Numbered from the stretch's first letter, positions 51,903-62,108 are shown. The stretch is DNA of 64,000 bases from Pseudodesulfovibrio thermohalotolerans (GCF_021353295.2 NZ_CP120635.1:3117501-3181500), one strand, 5' to 3'. Numbers and translations are program-made. Notes: generated by a model from the sequence alone, not told the origin.

Positions 51903-53168
51903 ATGGCCCAGGATACTTTCAAGAAAGCACTCGCCGTCGGTCGTCCGCCGAACGTCGTCAAGAATTTCCCCAACTCGCAGGCGCTCATCGTCAGCGGCAA
52001 GGTCGTCGACCGCGCCATGCTGGCCAAGGGCCAATGCATGACCATCGCCGCCAACGGTCGAAACATCTTCGTCATCGAAGGCGCGCTCCGTGCCGCGCAG
52101 AAGGCCAACGCCGCCATCATCATCGAGATCGCCCGCAGCGAATCCACCTACTGCCCGACCACCCTGTGGAACGTGGCCCGGCGAGTGGACTACCTGTGCA
52201 ACAAACTCGGCATCACCATCCCCGTAGCCGTGCACGCCGACCATTACTTCATGAAGAAGTGGGAAGACGTGGCCGTGGCCAAGGCTGAAATCCCGTCCGT
52301 GTTCGACTCCGGCGTTACCTCGATCGCCATCGACGCCTCGCACATGACCGACGATCTCAACCTGCTCGGCAACCTCGCCGTGTCCCCGTCCATTCCGGCA
52401 TGGGCCGGTTACGAGACCGAAATCGGCGAGATCAAGGGCGAATTCGGCCTGTCCAGCCCGGTCGAGGCCAAGTACCTCATCCAGGGCCTCAACGCCCACG
52501 GCCTGTGCCCCGACTGGATCGCGCTGAACAACGGCACCACCCACGGCATCGAGGCATCCGGCGAAGGCATCCAGGTTGACCTGACCGCCGAAATCCACAA
52601 GGCGCTCACGCCTTACGGCACCTCCGGCGCACAGCACGGCACTTCCGGCAACGATTCCTCGCGACTGCGCGAGATCGCCGCCAAGACCGCCACCACCAAG
52701 GCCAACGTCGCCACCGCCCTCCAGATGATCGCCTGGGGCGTCAAGGTCAACGAGTTCGGCAACGCCATCATGGACGGCGATCACTTCGCCAAAGTCCCCG
52801 GCCAGGGTCTCGATGACGCCCTCTGGGACGAGATGGTCGCCTACGCCGACGCCAACGGCATCACCGGCGGCAATTACAAGAAACTCAACATCGTCTTCGA
52901 ACGCCGCTGGCTCGGACAGAGCGAATCCATTCGCGAACGCATGGCCGGAGCCGTCGAGGATTTCACCTACGACCTCCTCGTCAACGTGTTCAACGCCAAG
53001 GACACCGCCCCCATCGCCTGCGACCTCATCCTCGAAGCCGGTTCCTACGACCTCGGCCCCAAAGCCGAACAGTTCGAAGACCCCGCCGAATGGACCGAAG
53101 AAAAAATCAAGGCCCGCGCCACCGAAATCGACACGGACAAAGGCCCCCACGGCGACTTCGACGATTAA
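51903..53168 (+). CDS. Class II fructose-bisphosphate aldolase family protein
   Basis: The 421-residue protein belongs to the zinc-dependent class II aldolases, which interconvert fructose-1,6-bisphosphate and triose phosphates. Seen are the metal motif VHADH, the catalytic DASH (IDASHMTDD) and the phosphate-binding region with AQHGTSGN. It is longer than FbaA of E. coli (about 359), with an extra C-terminal segment (ILEAGSYDLGPKAEQFEDPAEW...). The last metal histidine environment differs from FbaA, so the exact sugar substrate is less certain than the fold. AAGGAGG precedes the ATG. Confidence 0.82.
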   Translation: MAQDTFKKALAVGRPPNVVKNFPNSQALIVSGKVVDRAMLAKGQCMTIAANGRNIFVIEGALRAAQKANAAIIIEIARSESTYCPTTLWNVARRVDYLCNKLGITIPVAVHADHYFMKKWEDVAVAKAEIPSVFDSGVTSIAIDASHMTDDLNLLGNLAVSPSIPAWAGYETEIGEIKGEFGLSSPVEAKYLIQGLNAHGLCPDWIALNNGTTHGIEASGEGIQVDLTAEIHKALTPYGTSGAQHGTSGNDSSRLREIAAKTATTKANVATALQMIAWGVKVNEFGNAIMDGDHFAKVPGQGLDDALWDEMVAYADANGITGGNYKKLNIVFERRWLGQSESIRERMAGAVEDFTYDLLVNVFNAKDTAPIACDLILEAGSYDLGPKAEQFEDPAEWTEEKIKARATEIDTDKGPHGDFDD

Positions 53169-53186
53169 TCGCCGCATAGCGCAAAC

Positions 53187-53223
53187 AAAAAACCCGCCCG
53201 GATTGATCCGGGCGGGTTTTTTT
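53187..53223 (+). terminator. Terminator after the aldolase gene
   Basis: A long GC stem (AACCCGCCCGGA with TCCGGGCGGGTT) is flanked by an A-run and T7. Confidence 0.95.
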
Positions 53224-53394
53224 GTCTTTTGCCTCCGGCGGCCGGGGGAAGAGGAGAGGGAAACCCTTTGAAAAGGGCTTTCCCTCTCTCTTCCCCGAAC
53301 CCCCATCTCCTCTCCCTTCCTAAACTTTTTATCGCCGCTTCGCGGGGAAAGGCTCCGGTGTGGAGGACTTCGGGGCTTAAGATATTATGCGCTT

Positions 53395-53458
53395 CGCCGA
53401 AGGCGACACAGGGATTCCAAAGGGGGCCCGCCCCTTTGGCCGCCGGAGGCGAAATCAC
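53395..53458. repeat. Dispersed intergenic repeat, copy 3
   Basis: The 53395-53429 part matches 24739-24774, 53415-53450 matches 41618-41651, and 53440-53458 is the inverse of 24649-24667. This is the most complete copy. It sits in the 297-bp gap between the aldolase terminator and ychF; nothing else is seen in that gap. Confidence 0.65.
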
Positions 53459-53519
53459 TCGACATCGCCGCCAAAGGCGGCTTCCGGTCCCTTCCCCCCC
53501 GGCAATCAGCCCGGCGTTG

Positions 53520-54617
53520 CTAGACGTTGAACAGAAAGTGGACGACGTCGCCGTCCTTCATGACGTACTCCTTGCCTTCCACACGGAGGACGCCTTCGGC
53601 GCGGCATTTAGCCTCGGAACCATACTTGACGAAGTTGTCGTAGCTGATGACCTCGGCGCGGATGAAGCCGCGTTCGAAATCGGTATGAATCACGCCTGCG
53701 GCGCGGGGGGCCTTGTCGCCGTCGTGGATGGTCCAGGCGCGGACTTCCTTGACTCCGGCGGTGAAGTAGCTGATGAGGCCCAGGGTATGGAAGCCGGTGT
53801 GAATGATCTGGTCCAGGCCGGACTCGCTGATGCCGTAGGACTCCAGGAACTCCTGGTAGTCCTCATCCTCAAGGCCAACCAGTTCTTCTTCCATGCGGGC
53901 GGAAATCTTGACGAACTCGGCTCCGCGCTTTTCGGCCAGATCGCGCACGGAACGGATGTAGTCATTGTCCTCGGTCAGGCCGTCCTCGTCCACGTTGGCG
54001 CAGTAGATGACGTTCTTGGCGGTGATGAGGCGAAGTTCGGCGAGCAGTTCCGGCAAAGCCTTAAGGTCGCTCTCGAAGGTGGATGCGGGCAGTCCCTGGT
54101 CGAGATGGGCCATGAGCTGCTTGCCCGCCTCGATCTTCGGGGCCAGTCCCTTGTCGCCCTTGAGCATCTTTTCCATGCGCTCGATGCGATTTTCCAGCAC
54201 CTGCACATCGGCGAGGATCAGCTCGGTCTCGATGGTCTCGATGTCGCGCAGCGGGTCCACGGAATTGGCGACGTGGATGACGTCGTCATCGTCGAAGCAG
54301 CGGACCACATGCAGAATGGCCTGGGTCTCGCGGATGTTGGCCAGGAACTTGTTGCCCAGCCCCTCACCCTTGCTCGCGCCCGCCACCAGACCGGCAATGT
54401 CCACGAAGTCGACCGTGGAGTTCTGCACCCGCTGAGGATTGACCAATTCGGCCAACACATCCAGCCGGGCGTCCGGCACAGGGACCACCGCCTTGTTCGG
54501 CTCGATGGTGCAAAACGCGTAGTTCGCGCTCTCGGCATTCTGGGCCTTGGTAAGCGCGTTGAAAAGAGTGGACTTGCCCACGTTGGGCAGCCCGACGATA
54601 CCTATACTCAAAGACAT
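53520..54617 (-). CDS. ychF: Redox-regulated ribosome-binding ATPase YchF
   Basis: The 365-residue Obg-family P-loop protein hydrolyses ATP and binds ribosomes. It has the P-loop [15 protein letters not shown], switch [17 protein letters not shown], an atypical nucleotide-specificity motif and a C-terminal TGS domain ([32 protein letters not shown] ... [16 protein letters not shown]). The ATG at 54617 has GGGAG upstream and begins the conserved MSLSIGIVG; the longer frame to 54668 is rejected. Confidence 0.96.
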   Translation of the reverse strand: MSLSIGIVGLPNVGKSTLFNALTKAQNAESANYAFCTIEPNKAVVPVPDARLDVLAELVNPQRVQNSTVDFVDIAGLVAGASKGEGLGNKFLANIRETQAILHVVRCFDDDDVIHVANSVDPLRDIETIETELILADVQVLENRIERMEKMLKGDKGLAPKIEAGKQLMAHLDQGLPASTFESDLKALPELLAELRLITAKNVIYCANVDEDGLTEDNDYIRSVRDLAEKRGAEFVKISARMEEELVGLEDEDYQEFLESYGISESGLDQIIHTGFHTLGLISYFTAGVKEVRAWTIHDGDKAPRAAGVIHTDFERGFIRAEVISYDNFVKYGSEAKCRAEGVLRVEGKEYVMKDGDVVHFLFNV

Positions 54618-54777
54618 GGAAACTCCCGGAAAAAAAGATTGCCGGATATCATTCCTCCGGCGAGGCACACTCCTTACCCGTCTTCCCGCCTTGAGGCAAG
54701 TCGGGGAAAGGGCCTTCGGCGGCCGGGGGAAACGAACGGGAAAGGCTTACCGGGAGAATTTGTGTTTCGTTCTTATC

Positions 54778-54983
54778 ATGGCCGCGTATGCAATTGTTTT
54801 TCCGATATTTTCGCTACCGCCTTGCGTAGACGGCCACGCAAAGGGAACTCTCTTTCAAAAAAAGGATTTTTGGTTACGATACGCCGGGCGGAAATTTATC
54901 GTCCACGTCCCGTCGGTTGTGGGCTGATCGCGCAAGGGAAACGGCGCGCTTCCTTGCGAAAGAAACGCGCCGTTATTTTTTTT
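54778..54983 (+). ncRNA. Candidate small transcript with orphan intrinsic terminator
   Basis: A plus-strand terminator (AACGGCGCG at 54940-54948 with CGCGCCGTT at 54966-54974, then ATTTTTTTT) has no plus-strand gene upstream. In front of it a frame at 54778-54927 would code 49 residues (MAAYAIVFPIFSL...DFWLRYAGRKF...). It lacks a clear ribosome site. Either a small RNA or a small protein is possible; both neighbours are on the minus strand. The rest of the 54618-54777 stretch holds nothing recognisable. Confidence 0.35.
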
Positions 54984-55043
54984 CAACGGGTCGGTGGCCG
55001 CTGGCGTGCCGGAATAAAACCTCTGTCCGCCGTCCGACTCCCG

Positions 55044-58000
55044 TTATCCTTGGGGCCGTCGGGCCTCGACGGTCTTGCCCGGCTTCAGCTCAAAACACTC
55101 ACCGAATATTTCCACGGGCACGACCTTGTCGCCCTGATGGAAGGCCGTCATGTTCACGCGGTCCTGCTCGATAACGAGATCGAACCAGATGGACCGCCAG
55201 ATGAAGGACAGCCGCATCTCCCCCCAATGCGCGGGCGGATCGGGGTCCACCTTCATGGGCGAGGACGAGAGGTTGAGTCCGGCATAATCCTGCTTGAGGA
55301 CCTCCAGGGTGCCGGCCATGACGCCGGTGTGGATGCCTTCAACTGTGGTGCCGCCCTGGGTATCCCGGATATCGGATTCCATGGCCTCGATGAACCAATC
55401 CCAGGACACGTTGCTCGGGTAGATGTACTTGGCGATGACGGCGTGAACCACCTTGGAGAGCGTGGAGCCGTGGCTGGTCCGCTTCTCGTAGAAGTCATAA
55501 TTATCCTTGAGGAGCTTAACAGGGTCTTTTACCTCATGGCCGAGCTTGCGCAGGATGCGGGCCACCTCTTCGGGTTCGAGAATGTACCAGGTCATCAAGG
55601 TATCCGCCTGCTTGGCGACCTTGTAGTTGTCGGGCGAATCGCCCTCTGCCTTGAGGATGCGGTCCATGCGGTGGATGGAGTAGAACCGCTGGCGGTAGGA
55701 ATCCCAATCCAGCTCGGGCAGATCCATGTAGCCGTCGAACTGGCTGACGATGCCGTCCTCGGTCACGATAACGTTGAGCTTGGTGGTCATATCCTGCCAC
55801 TTGGCGATCTCCTCGTCGGTCAGGCCTATGCGCCCGGTCACCTGCTTCCGAATCTTGGGCGGCAGGCTGTCGAGGATATCCAGCGCCTTCTCCAGGAGCC
55901 AGACGGTCATGATGTTGGTGTAGGCGTTGTCGCGCACACCCGGCTTGTTCTCACCCGGAACCTTCTCATGGAACTCGTCCGGCCCCATGACCCCGTCGAT
56001 ATGGTACTTGTCCGAAGCTCCGTCATAGGTGGCGATGTCGCCCCAGAACCGGGCGATGTCGAGCATCAGCTCCGCCCCGTATTCGCGCAGGAACGCCTGG
56101 TCACCGGTCCAGGCCACGTATCGCCAGGCGTTGACAAACACGGCGATGGATACGTGCCGCTGGCGGCGCGACAGGTCCGGCCCCCAGTTCTTGGACTCGG
56201 GGTTGTAATGTACTTCCTGGGTCTCCTCGCTGCCGTCGTCTGCGGTCTGCCAAGGGAACATGGCCCCGACGCAGCCGTTCTCCCGGGCGTACTTGCGGGC
56301 CGCGTCCAGACGGTTGTAGCGGTACATGAGCAGGGCCTTGGAGATGTCCGGGAAATTGGCATCGAAGAAGGGCAGGATGTAGACCTCGTCCCAGAAGATG
56401 TGCCCCCGGTACGCCTCGCCTGAAAGTCCCCTGGCGGGCATTCCCGCGTCGCGGCCCACGTTGTGCGGGCTGGCGGTGACCAGCAGGTGATAAACGTGCA
56501 GCCTAAGCACCCGTTGCACGAAACGGTCGCCCCTGACCCGGATATCGGCCTTCTGCCACAGCCCCTTCCAGAACTTGACGTGAGGACCATGGACCCCCTT
56601 GAAAGTCTTTACCGACTTGAGGCCGTCCAGACACATCTCGCGGAGGTCGCCGGGCTCGCGGTCAAGCGAAGTCCGCACGAAGACGAACTTCTCCAGGCCG
56701 TAGCAATGATTTTCCTTGACCTGGACACAGATTTCCTCGGAGACCATGGCCCTCTCCTGAACCACATCCTTGCGCGTGTCGATGGGTTTACCGTCCTCCA
56801 GCATCCGGGTCTTGGCGGCCATGACGATCTGATAGCGCGAATGGGACGTCTCCACGTGCAGATAGATGCCTTCGCCGCTCTTTCCGCCGCCCACCCGGTT
56901 GAGGTGGCGCGTGTTCAGGCTGGCGTAACGGGCCACGCCCTCGTTGCCCACGTTGCCGTCCAGTGATGAACGGAAGGTCAACTTGGCCGAATAGTTGAGC
57001 GGGGTGAAATCGAATTGCAGGGCAAGCAGATGGGGCTCGGACATGGAGGCCACGCGCCTGGAGGAAATACGGGAGATGCGCCCCACTTGGTCGCGGACAA
57101 CCATATGGCGTTCCATGACGGCCTCGCGCATGTTCAACCTATGGGAATAGCTCAGTATCTCCATGGCCAGCGGCGAGACGAACTCCCCGTTGCCTATCTT
57201 GAAGGACACGGGCAGCCAGTTGGGGCAGTTGACCATGTCGTTGTTCCATATCTCGCGCCCCTCCACATCGCTGGGGGTCTTGTTGAAGATGCCGGAGATG
57301 TAGGTGCCGGGATAGAAATAATAGGACGAGCACTCGCACTCATAGGCTCCACGCGTGCCGAGATATCCGTTGCCCACGGTCGTCAGCGTCTCGCGCAGCT
57401 TCTCATCGCCCGGCTCGAAGCCGTGGTAGGAGAGGAACCACTCGTCCGTGGCCATGCCGGATTCGAACCATTCGATGAGATCGTCCACGGTGATCTCGCC
57501 CAGGTCGGACACGACCATGTCCGCCCCGAACCGCTTGAGCATCTCCCCGCCGATGTTCCGGGCAACGCCCAGGGTCAGGCCGAAATTGCCCGCGCAGCCT
57601 GCCTGGACGCCTGAGATGGCGTCCTCGACGACCACGCATTCGTTGGGATTGAGGCCCATCTTTTCGGCGGCGGTGACGAAGATGTCCGGATCGGGCTTGC
57701 CCTTGAGATCAAGCTCGGCCGAGACCAGGCCGTCCACGAAGACATCGAAGAGGTCCGTCAAACCGGCCAGATCAAGAACGAGCATCCCGTTGCGGCTGGA
57801 GGTCGCCAGGGCCACGAGCACGCCGTTTCGCTTGAGGTCCTTTATCAGGGCCACGGAGGTGTCGAAGACCTCGGGTCCTTCCTCCTTGAGAATCTCCTGG
57901 AAAAGGACATTTTTTCTGTTGCCGATGGCGCAGACCGTGCCGAAGCCGGGCGGGTCCTCGGGCGTGCCCGGATCGAGGCGGATGTTCCGCGACTTGAGGA

Positions 58001-58214
58001 AGCTCAGCACACCCTCGAAGCGCGGCTTGCCGTCCACATAGTTCTGGTAGTCGTTCGTGCGGTCGAAGGGCTCGAACGGAGTGCCGGTCTCCTCCGCGTG
58101 ATGCTTGAGGAAATCGTTGAAAGCGGTTTCCCACGCCTGGGCGTGCACCTTTGCTGTCCGGGTGACGACGCCGTCCAGATCGAAGACGACGCCCTTGAGT
58201 GTGATAGCTGCCAC
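55044..58214 (-). CDS. Beta-phosphoglucomutase fused to GH65 disaccharide phosphorylase
   Basis: The 1056-residue protein joins two activities. Residues about 1-245 are a HAD beta-phosphoglucomutase (VFDLDGVVT nucleophile, KGKPDPDIF, VVEDAISGVQAG). From about 255 on is a glycoside hydrolase family 65 phosphorylase, with N-terminal beta-sandwich, (alpha/alpha)6 barrel and the catalytic acid in VMGPDEFHEK. GH65 enzymes split trehalose, maltose or kojibiose with phosphate, giving beta-glucose-1-phosphate, which the mutase would turn into glucose-6-phosphate. The fusion would channel the intermediate. The last gene of a three-gene operon, 38 bp after the HAD-phosphatase gene. Which disaccharide is used is not shown. 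Confidence 0.88.
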   Translation of the reverse strand: MAAITLKGVVFDLDGVVTRTAKVHAQAWETAFNDFLKHHAEETGTPFEPFDRTNDYQNYVDGKPRFEGVLSFLKSRNIRLDPGTPEDPPGFGTVCAIGNRKNVLFQEILKEEGPEVFDTSVALIKDLKRNGVLVALATSSRNGMLVLDLAGLTDLFDVFVDGLVSAELDLKGKPDPDIFVTAAEKMGLNPNECVVVEDAISGVQAGCAGNFGLTLGVARNIGGEMLKRFGADMVVSDLGEITVDDLIEWFESGMATDEWFLSYHGFEPGDEKLRETLTTVGNGYLGTRGAYECECSSYYFYPGTYISGIFNKTPSDVEGREIWNNDMVNCPNWLPVSFKIGNGEFVSPLAMEILSYSHRLNMREAVMERHMVVRDQVGRISRISSRRVASMSEPHLLALQFDFTPLNYSAKLTFRSSLDGNVGNEGVARYASLNTRHLNRVGGGKSGEGIYLHVETSHSRYQIVMAAKTRMLEDGKPIDTRKDVVQERAMVSEEICVQVKENHCYGLEKFVFVRTSLDREPGDLREMCLDGLKSVKTFKGVHGPHVKFWKGLWQKADIRVRGDRFVQRVLRLHVYHLLVTASPHNVGRDAGMPARGLSGEAYRGHIFWDEVYILPFFDANFPDISKALLMYRYNRLDAARKYARENGCVGAMFPWQTADDGSEETQEVHYNPESKNWGPDLSRRQRHVSIAVFVNAWRYVAWTGDQAFLREYGAELMLDIARFWGDIATYDGASDKYHIDGVMGPDEFHEKVPGENKPGVRDNAYTNIMTVWLLEKALDILDSLPPKIRKQVTGRIGLTDEEIAKWQDMTTKLNVIVTEDGIVSQFDGYMDLPELDWDSYRQRFYSIHRMDRILKAEGDSPDNYKVAKQADTLMTWYILEPEEVARILRKLGHEVKDPVKLLKDNYDFYEKRTSHGSTLSKVVHAVIAKYIYPSNVSWDWFIEAMESDIRDTQGGTTVEGIHTGVMAGTLEVLKQDYAGLNLSSSPMKVDPDPPAHWGEMRLSFIWRSIWFDLVIEQDRVNMTAFHQGDKVVPVEIFGECFELKPGKTVEARRPQG

Positions 58215-58252
58215 GGATCACTCCTTGAATTTATGATTCTCCGGCGTCCGGG

Positions 58253-59449
58253 TCACAAGGTACCCAGAATGGCCACGAGCATGTCCGGCTCCGGCACGAT
58301 AAGCGCCGCATCGGTCAGGCCGGTCACCCGCTCCGCCAACTCCTTCTTTTCTGTTACGAAAATAGCCCTGGCATCCGGCGAAAGGCCCAGGGCCGTTTCG
58401 AGCATGGGCACGTCCGACGCCGTGTCGCCGCATATCAGGCTGGCCCCGTCGGCCAGGCTCAGGCCGAGCTCGCTATCCAGGAACTTCACGCCGTCGCCCT
58501 TGTCGAAATCCTTGAGTCCTTCGCCCTCGGTCTCCACGGTGAGAATGATCTCCACGTCCAGCCCGGTGTCCTCGATGCGGAAATTCCGCGCCCCGGGGTC
58601 CAGCTCGGCGGTCAGCGATTCGAGAACGGCCAGGAACCCTTCGGATTCCGCCTTGTCGATGGAGCCGTTGATGTCCTGGCGGGCCACGGTGGACTGGCCG
58701 AACTTGAACTGAAGGCCCGATCCGATAAGGGTGAATTTCTCGTATTCCGGCCGTCCGGTCAGTTCGGTCAACCGGGCGTTGAGCCCGTCCATGGCTTCCT
58801 GTTTTTCCGGGGATATGGCCAGCCGCCGCACCCCGCCCTCGCGGTCCAGGCACTCGCGCCCCTTGGAGGCGGCGTAATAGAACTCGCCGTCGGGAGAGAC
58901 CGAGATGCGCACCAGCCCGTCCAGGGGGGCCGAGGTCAGAATGACCGGCCTGCGCACATGGGCGCGGGCGAACCGGGTCAGAAAGACCGCGTTGTAGACG
59001 GACTGGATGGAGGTCAGGTAGCGGGCGCAGTAGTTGTTGACGGTGCCGTCGCGGTCGGAGACCAGACAATTCAAGTCCACGCCCCGAAGCAGCTCCCGGC
59101 CACGGTCCACATGGTCGTCGAAGCCGGGGTGGAAGTCGCCCAGCATCTCCAGGAAGGTTTCCTCGCCCTCCTCCAGATAAAAGATATCCTTGCGGGCCTC
59201 GTCGATCTCGTAGCTCATGTCCAGACCGATGGTCCGGCCGCCGCCGAGCGAAAGCCGCTTCCTGCCGTCGATCTCCTCCACCGCTTCGAGGGAAGCCAGG
59301 AGATTGGACAGCGAGGCCGTGATGTCCCCGTCGACGGGCCGCCCTCCTACGAGATCGGCCACCGCCCGCCGCCGGACCTCGCGAGAGGCAGCCATGAGCG
59401 CGTAGAAATCCTTCAGCGTCTTCAGTTCAACGAGATCGATCCCGGCCAT
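58253..59449 (-). CDS. HAD-superfamily phosphatase, trehalose-6-phosphatase-like
   Basis: The 398-residue protein has an N-terminal region of about 120 residues with no clear match and then a HAD phosphatase. Motif I is VSDRDGTVNNY, motif II TSAPLDG, and the Mg site GDTASDVPMLE. The pattern fits Cof/trehalose-phosphatase-type C2-cap enzymes. Its place before the GH65 fusion suggests sugar-phosphate work, perhaps trehalose. Of two consecutive ATG codons (59452 and 59449), the second is preferred because AGGAGG is only 1 bp from the first. It starts 13 bp after the upstream gene ends. Confidence 0.75.
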   Translation of the reverse strand: MAGIDLVELKTLKDFYALMAASREVRRRAVADLVGGRPVDGDITASLSNLLASLEAVEEIDGRKRLSLGGGRTIGLDMSYEIDEARKDIFYLEEGEETFLEMLGDFHPGFDDHVDRGRELLRGVDLNCLVSDRDGTVNNYCARYLTSIQSVYNAVFLTRFARAHVRRPVILTSAPLDGLVRISVSPDGEFYYAASKGRECLDREGGVRRLAISPEKQEAMDGLNARLTELTGRPEYEKFTLIGSGLQFKFGQSTVARQDINGSIDKAESEGFLAVLESLTAELDPGARNFRIEDTGLDVEIILTVETEGEGLKDFDKGDGVKFLDSELGLSLADGASLICGDTASDVPMLETALGLSPDARAIFVTEKKELAERVTGLTDAALIVPEPDMLVAILGTL

Positions 59450-59461
59450 CATGCCTCCTAG

Positions 59462-60877
59462 CTAATATTCGAAACGCACGGTGTAGTTGACCGTCTTCCC
59501 CTCTCCGTCTGCCGAGGGGGTGACGTCCTTCAAGTCGAATTCGATAGTCCCAGCATCCTTGGCCGTGTACGGCGTGTCCGCGTTCAGGATGGTCCACTGC
59601 CCGGAAAGGGAATCCTGAAGCCTGATGTCCCGGGATTCGGCCGAACCGTTGCGCACCGTGATTTGCCAGCCGACCTCGGCGGCGTTCTTGCCGATGCGCT
59701 GAAAACTCGTCTGCACACGCTCCACGTTGACGTCGAAGGACCGGCCGATAACCAGCCGGATTTCCTCGCCGACGGCCGAGTGCCCGAGCCGAGCCTCTCC
59801 CGCCAGGAGCTTGGCCCCGTCGGACGCGGGCATGAACACGCGCACCACGCCCGCCGGCATGGGCCTGCCCAGCTTGCCTTGTTCGGTGTTGGCAAAAATC
59901 AGCGTCGACTCAACGGGCTGGTTCAGCTTGCCCGCGAGCCTATTCGGACCGCTATGAAAACGGCTCGACAGCTCTGTCTTCACCGGAATGTTCGAGGCCG
60001 AGAACAGCCCGACCTGCTTGGAACCGGAGGCCGGAATGGAAACATACCGGCCCGGATCATAGACGTGATATGCCGAGAAGCTCTCCTCGGCGGCAGAAGC
60101 CGGGGCAGGAGCCGCGTCCAGGCTGACGGCCTCGGACATCATAACATTGGACCGGACCATCATCTTGCGGGCGGAGACGCGCCCCACTTCACCGGCCACG
60201 AGGCGCAGGTCCGCGCCGGGAAAGGCATGATTCGAATTGTTTGAAACCGTGGCCCATGCGTCCAGGTCCGCGGCCGCGCCCGACTGGGTCACGGTCAGAT
60301 TGTAATCGGCCCGCCAGTTCATCCCGCCCATGAGATAGCTGAGGGCCACATTCTTGCGCCCGGCCACAGTGCTGCGCGTGGTCAGGGTCAGGCCGGGAGC
60401 AGCGTCGAGCCCGGCGGGCATCTCGGGCAGGAGCACGGCTTCGTAGGAGCCCACGTAGACTTCGTTGCCCATGGCGAAGATAGGCCGTCCCGCGTTGGAA
60501 AGGAGCTTGGCCTTGCGCAGGATGCGCGCGTTGGCGTCCGCCGGATCGGGCAGGATCACGGACAGCTCCTTGCCGATATAGGCATCGAGCAGGTTGTCGA
60601 CGGTGATAGGGCGATAGGAGTACTGAATGTCCTCAACCTTCATGTCCGGGGCGGTGGCCCGAATGGACGACGGGTCCACGGTCTCCGGGATATCGGTGAA
60701 GACGACGGCGGCGGCGCCTTCGGGCAGGGTAACCACCCGGGACTCGGTCACCTGGGCCTGTCCGGTGTTGTATATGGCCACGACTGAACCGGCGGCCTGT
60801 GCGGCGCCTGAATTAAATGCGGTAAAAAAGAACGCGAAGGCGAGCAGCAGGGCAAGGGAAAAACTAGGCCGATTCAT
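59462..60877 (-). CDS. Secreted DUF4139-domain protein
   Basis: The 471-residue protein has a Sec signal (about 1-29, ending AQA-AG). The rest is a mostly beta protein with the DUF4139 C-terminal domain (GMNWRADYNLTV near residue 185 onward and the last 230 residues ending in YTVRFEY). The N-terminal part (VVAIYNTGQAQVTESRVVTLPEG) is the usual DUF4140-like start. Function is unknown. It is first in the operon with the HAD phosphatase and GH65 fusion. ATG 60877 follows GGAGG. Confidence 0.8.
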   Translation of the reverse strand: MNRPSFSLALLLAFAFFFTAFNSGAAQAAGSVVAIYNTGQAQVTESRVVTLPEGAAAVVFTDIPETVDPSSIRATAPDMKVEDIQYSYRPITVDNLLDAYIGKELSVILPDPADANARILRKAKLLSNAGRPIFAMGNEVYVGSYEAVLLPEMPAGLDAAPGLTLTTRSTVAGRKNVALSYLMGGMNWRADYNLTVTQSGAAADLDAWATVSNNSNHAFPGADLRLVAGEVGRVSARKMMVRSNVMMSEAVSLDAAPAPASAAEESFSAYHVYDPGRYVSIPASGSKQVGLFSASNIPVKTELSSRFHSGPNRLAGKLNQPVESTLIFANTEQGKLGRPMPAGVVRVFMPASDGAKLLAGEARLGHSAVGEEIRLVIGRSFDVNVERVQTSFQRIGKNAAEVGWQITVRNGSAESRDIRLQDSLSGQWTILNADTPYTAKDAGTIEFDLKDVTPSADGEGKTVNYTVRFEY

Positions 60878-61127
60878 TCGGTCCTCCAAGGTTGGTTCGG
60901 GATTGCATCGCTACAAATTACCAATGACTAGCCTTGAAGATACACGCCCCGTTCCCTTTTTGCAAAAATATAACAAAGAGTATCACCAGCCCAACCGCAA
61001 GGCGATCGATCACCCGGCAAGGCGCGCCACAAGCGGGATTCCAACAGCGCGATCGAATGAACAACGTATCGGTTCATGTATTTGTCATCTCGCCATCTTC
61101 CCGAATATCTGGTATCAAATCCTACGC

Positions 61128-62108
61128 ATGAAGATTATCATTATCGAAGAATCAAAAACCGCCGCCCTGGAGCTTACTGAAATGCTTCAGAGCGCGGGCC
61201 ACACGGACGTATCGGACGTCGAATCGCTGGACCGCGCGCTACGCGCCATGCAACGATTCGCTTCCGGGGAAACGCCCGTGGACCTTGTGCTCATCGACCT
61301 GGACAACCACGACACAGATGGCATCGCCGCCATCCTGACCGTCAAATCCCACCGCGAATTCGAAGACATCCCGATCATCGCCATCGCCGAGAACGACGAC
61401 TCGGGCGAACTCGACCGGGCCTTTGCGGCCGGGGCCTCGGACTACATCGTCAAGCCGGTCGGCCGCACCGAGCTGCGCGCAAGGGTTCGCTCGGCCCTGC
61501 AACTCCGACGCGAAATGGTCAAACGAATGCTCCGCGAACGCGAGCTTGAACGACTGGCCCGCAAACTGGAACGCATGTCCAACCAGGACGGACTCACCGG
61601 CCTGGCCAACCGCCGCTGCTTCGACGACACGCTCATCCGAGAATGGGTGCGCAACGGCCGCGAGGACAACCCGGTGGGGCTGCTGATGATCGACATCGAC
61701 CACTTCAAATCATACAATGACGCGCTTGGGCATGTGAACGGCGACGTCTGCCTGCGACACGTTGCCAACTCCATCCGCTCCGCCACCAACCGCCCCGGCG
61801 ACCTTGTGGCACGCTACGGCGGCGAGGAGTTCGCCATCATCCTGCCAAACACCGACTTCAACGGTGCGTTGGTCGTGGCCGGGAACATCCACGCCAACCT
61901 GTCAAAAAACAGCATCAGCCATCCCGCTTCGCAAATTTCCCGGAGCGTGACCGTGTCCATCGGCGCGGCCGCTGTCGTGCCCACCTGCGGTTCCACGCCC
62001 GAGCACCTCATCCAGGCCGCCGACACAGCCCTTTACCAGGCAAAGCAGTCAGGAAGGAACCGCACGGAATCCGTCTCCCTCCCCGAGCCGGACATGGTCC
62101 GGCAATAA
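61128..62108 (+). CDS. Receiver-GGDEF diguanylate cyclase
   Basis: The 326-residue protein has a receiver domain (about 1-125; EES at the acidic pocket, Asp in LIDLDNHDTDG, Lys in VKPVGR), a short helical linker and a GGDEF domain (about 165-320) with DGLTGLANRR, MIDIDHFKSYND and the catalytic GGEEF. This is the WspR/PleD-like layout, making cyclic-di-GMP when phosphorylated. The acidic pocket EES instead of the common DDD/DDE is a variation. No ribosome site is obvious before the ATG; the 250-bp divergent gap upstream (60878-61127) holds no other gene. Confidence 0.87.
   Translation: MKIIIIEESKTAALELTEMLQSAGHTDVSDVESLDRALRAMQRFASGETPVDLVLIDLDNHDTDGIAAILTVKSHREFEDIPIIAIAENDDSGELDRAFAAGASDYIVKPVGRTELRARVRSALQLRREMVKRMLRERELERLARKLERMSNQDGLTGLANRRCFDDTLIREWVRNGREDNPVGLLMIDIDHFKSYNDALGHVNGDVCLRHVANSIRSATNRPGDLVARYGGEEFAIILPNTDFNGALVVAGNIHANLSKNSISHPASQISRSVTVSIGAAAVVPTCGSTPEHLIQAADTALYQAKQSGRNRTESVSLPEPDMVRQ

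Noticed and set aside
53229..56423. Plus-strand open frame of over 1000 codons
   Set aside because: It runs antisense across ychF and the GH65 fusion, both clearly coding by motif. High-GC codon bias opens such opposite frames.
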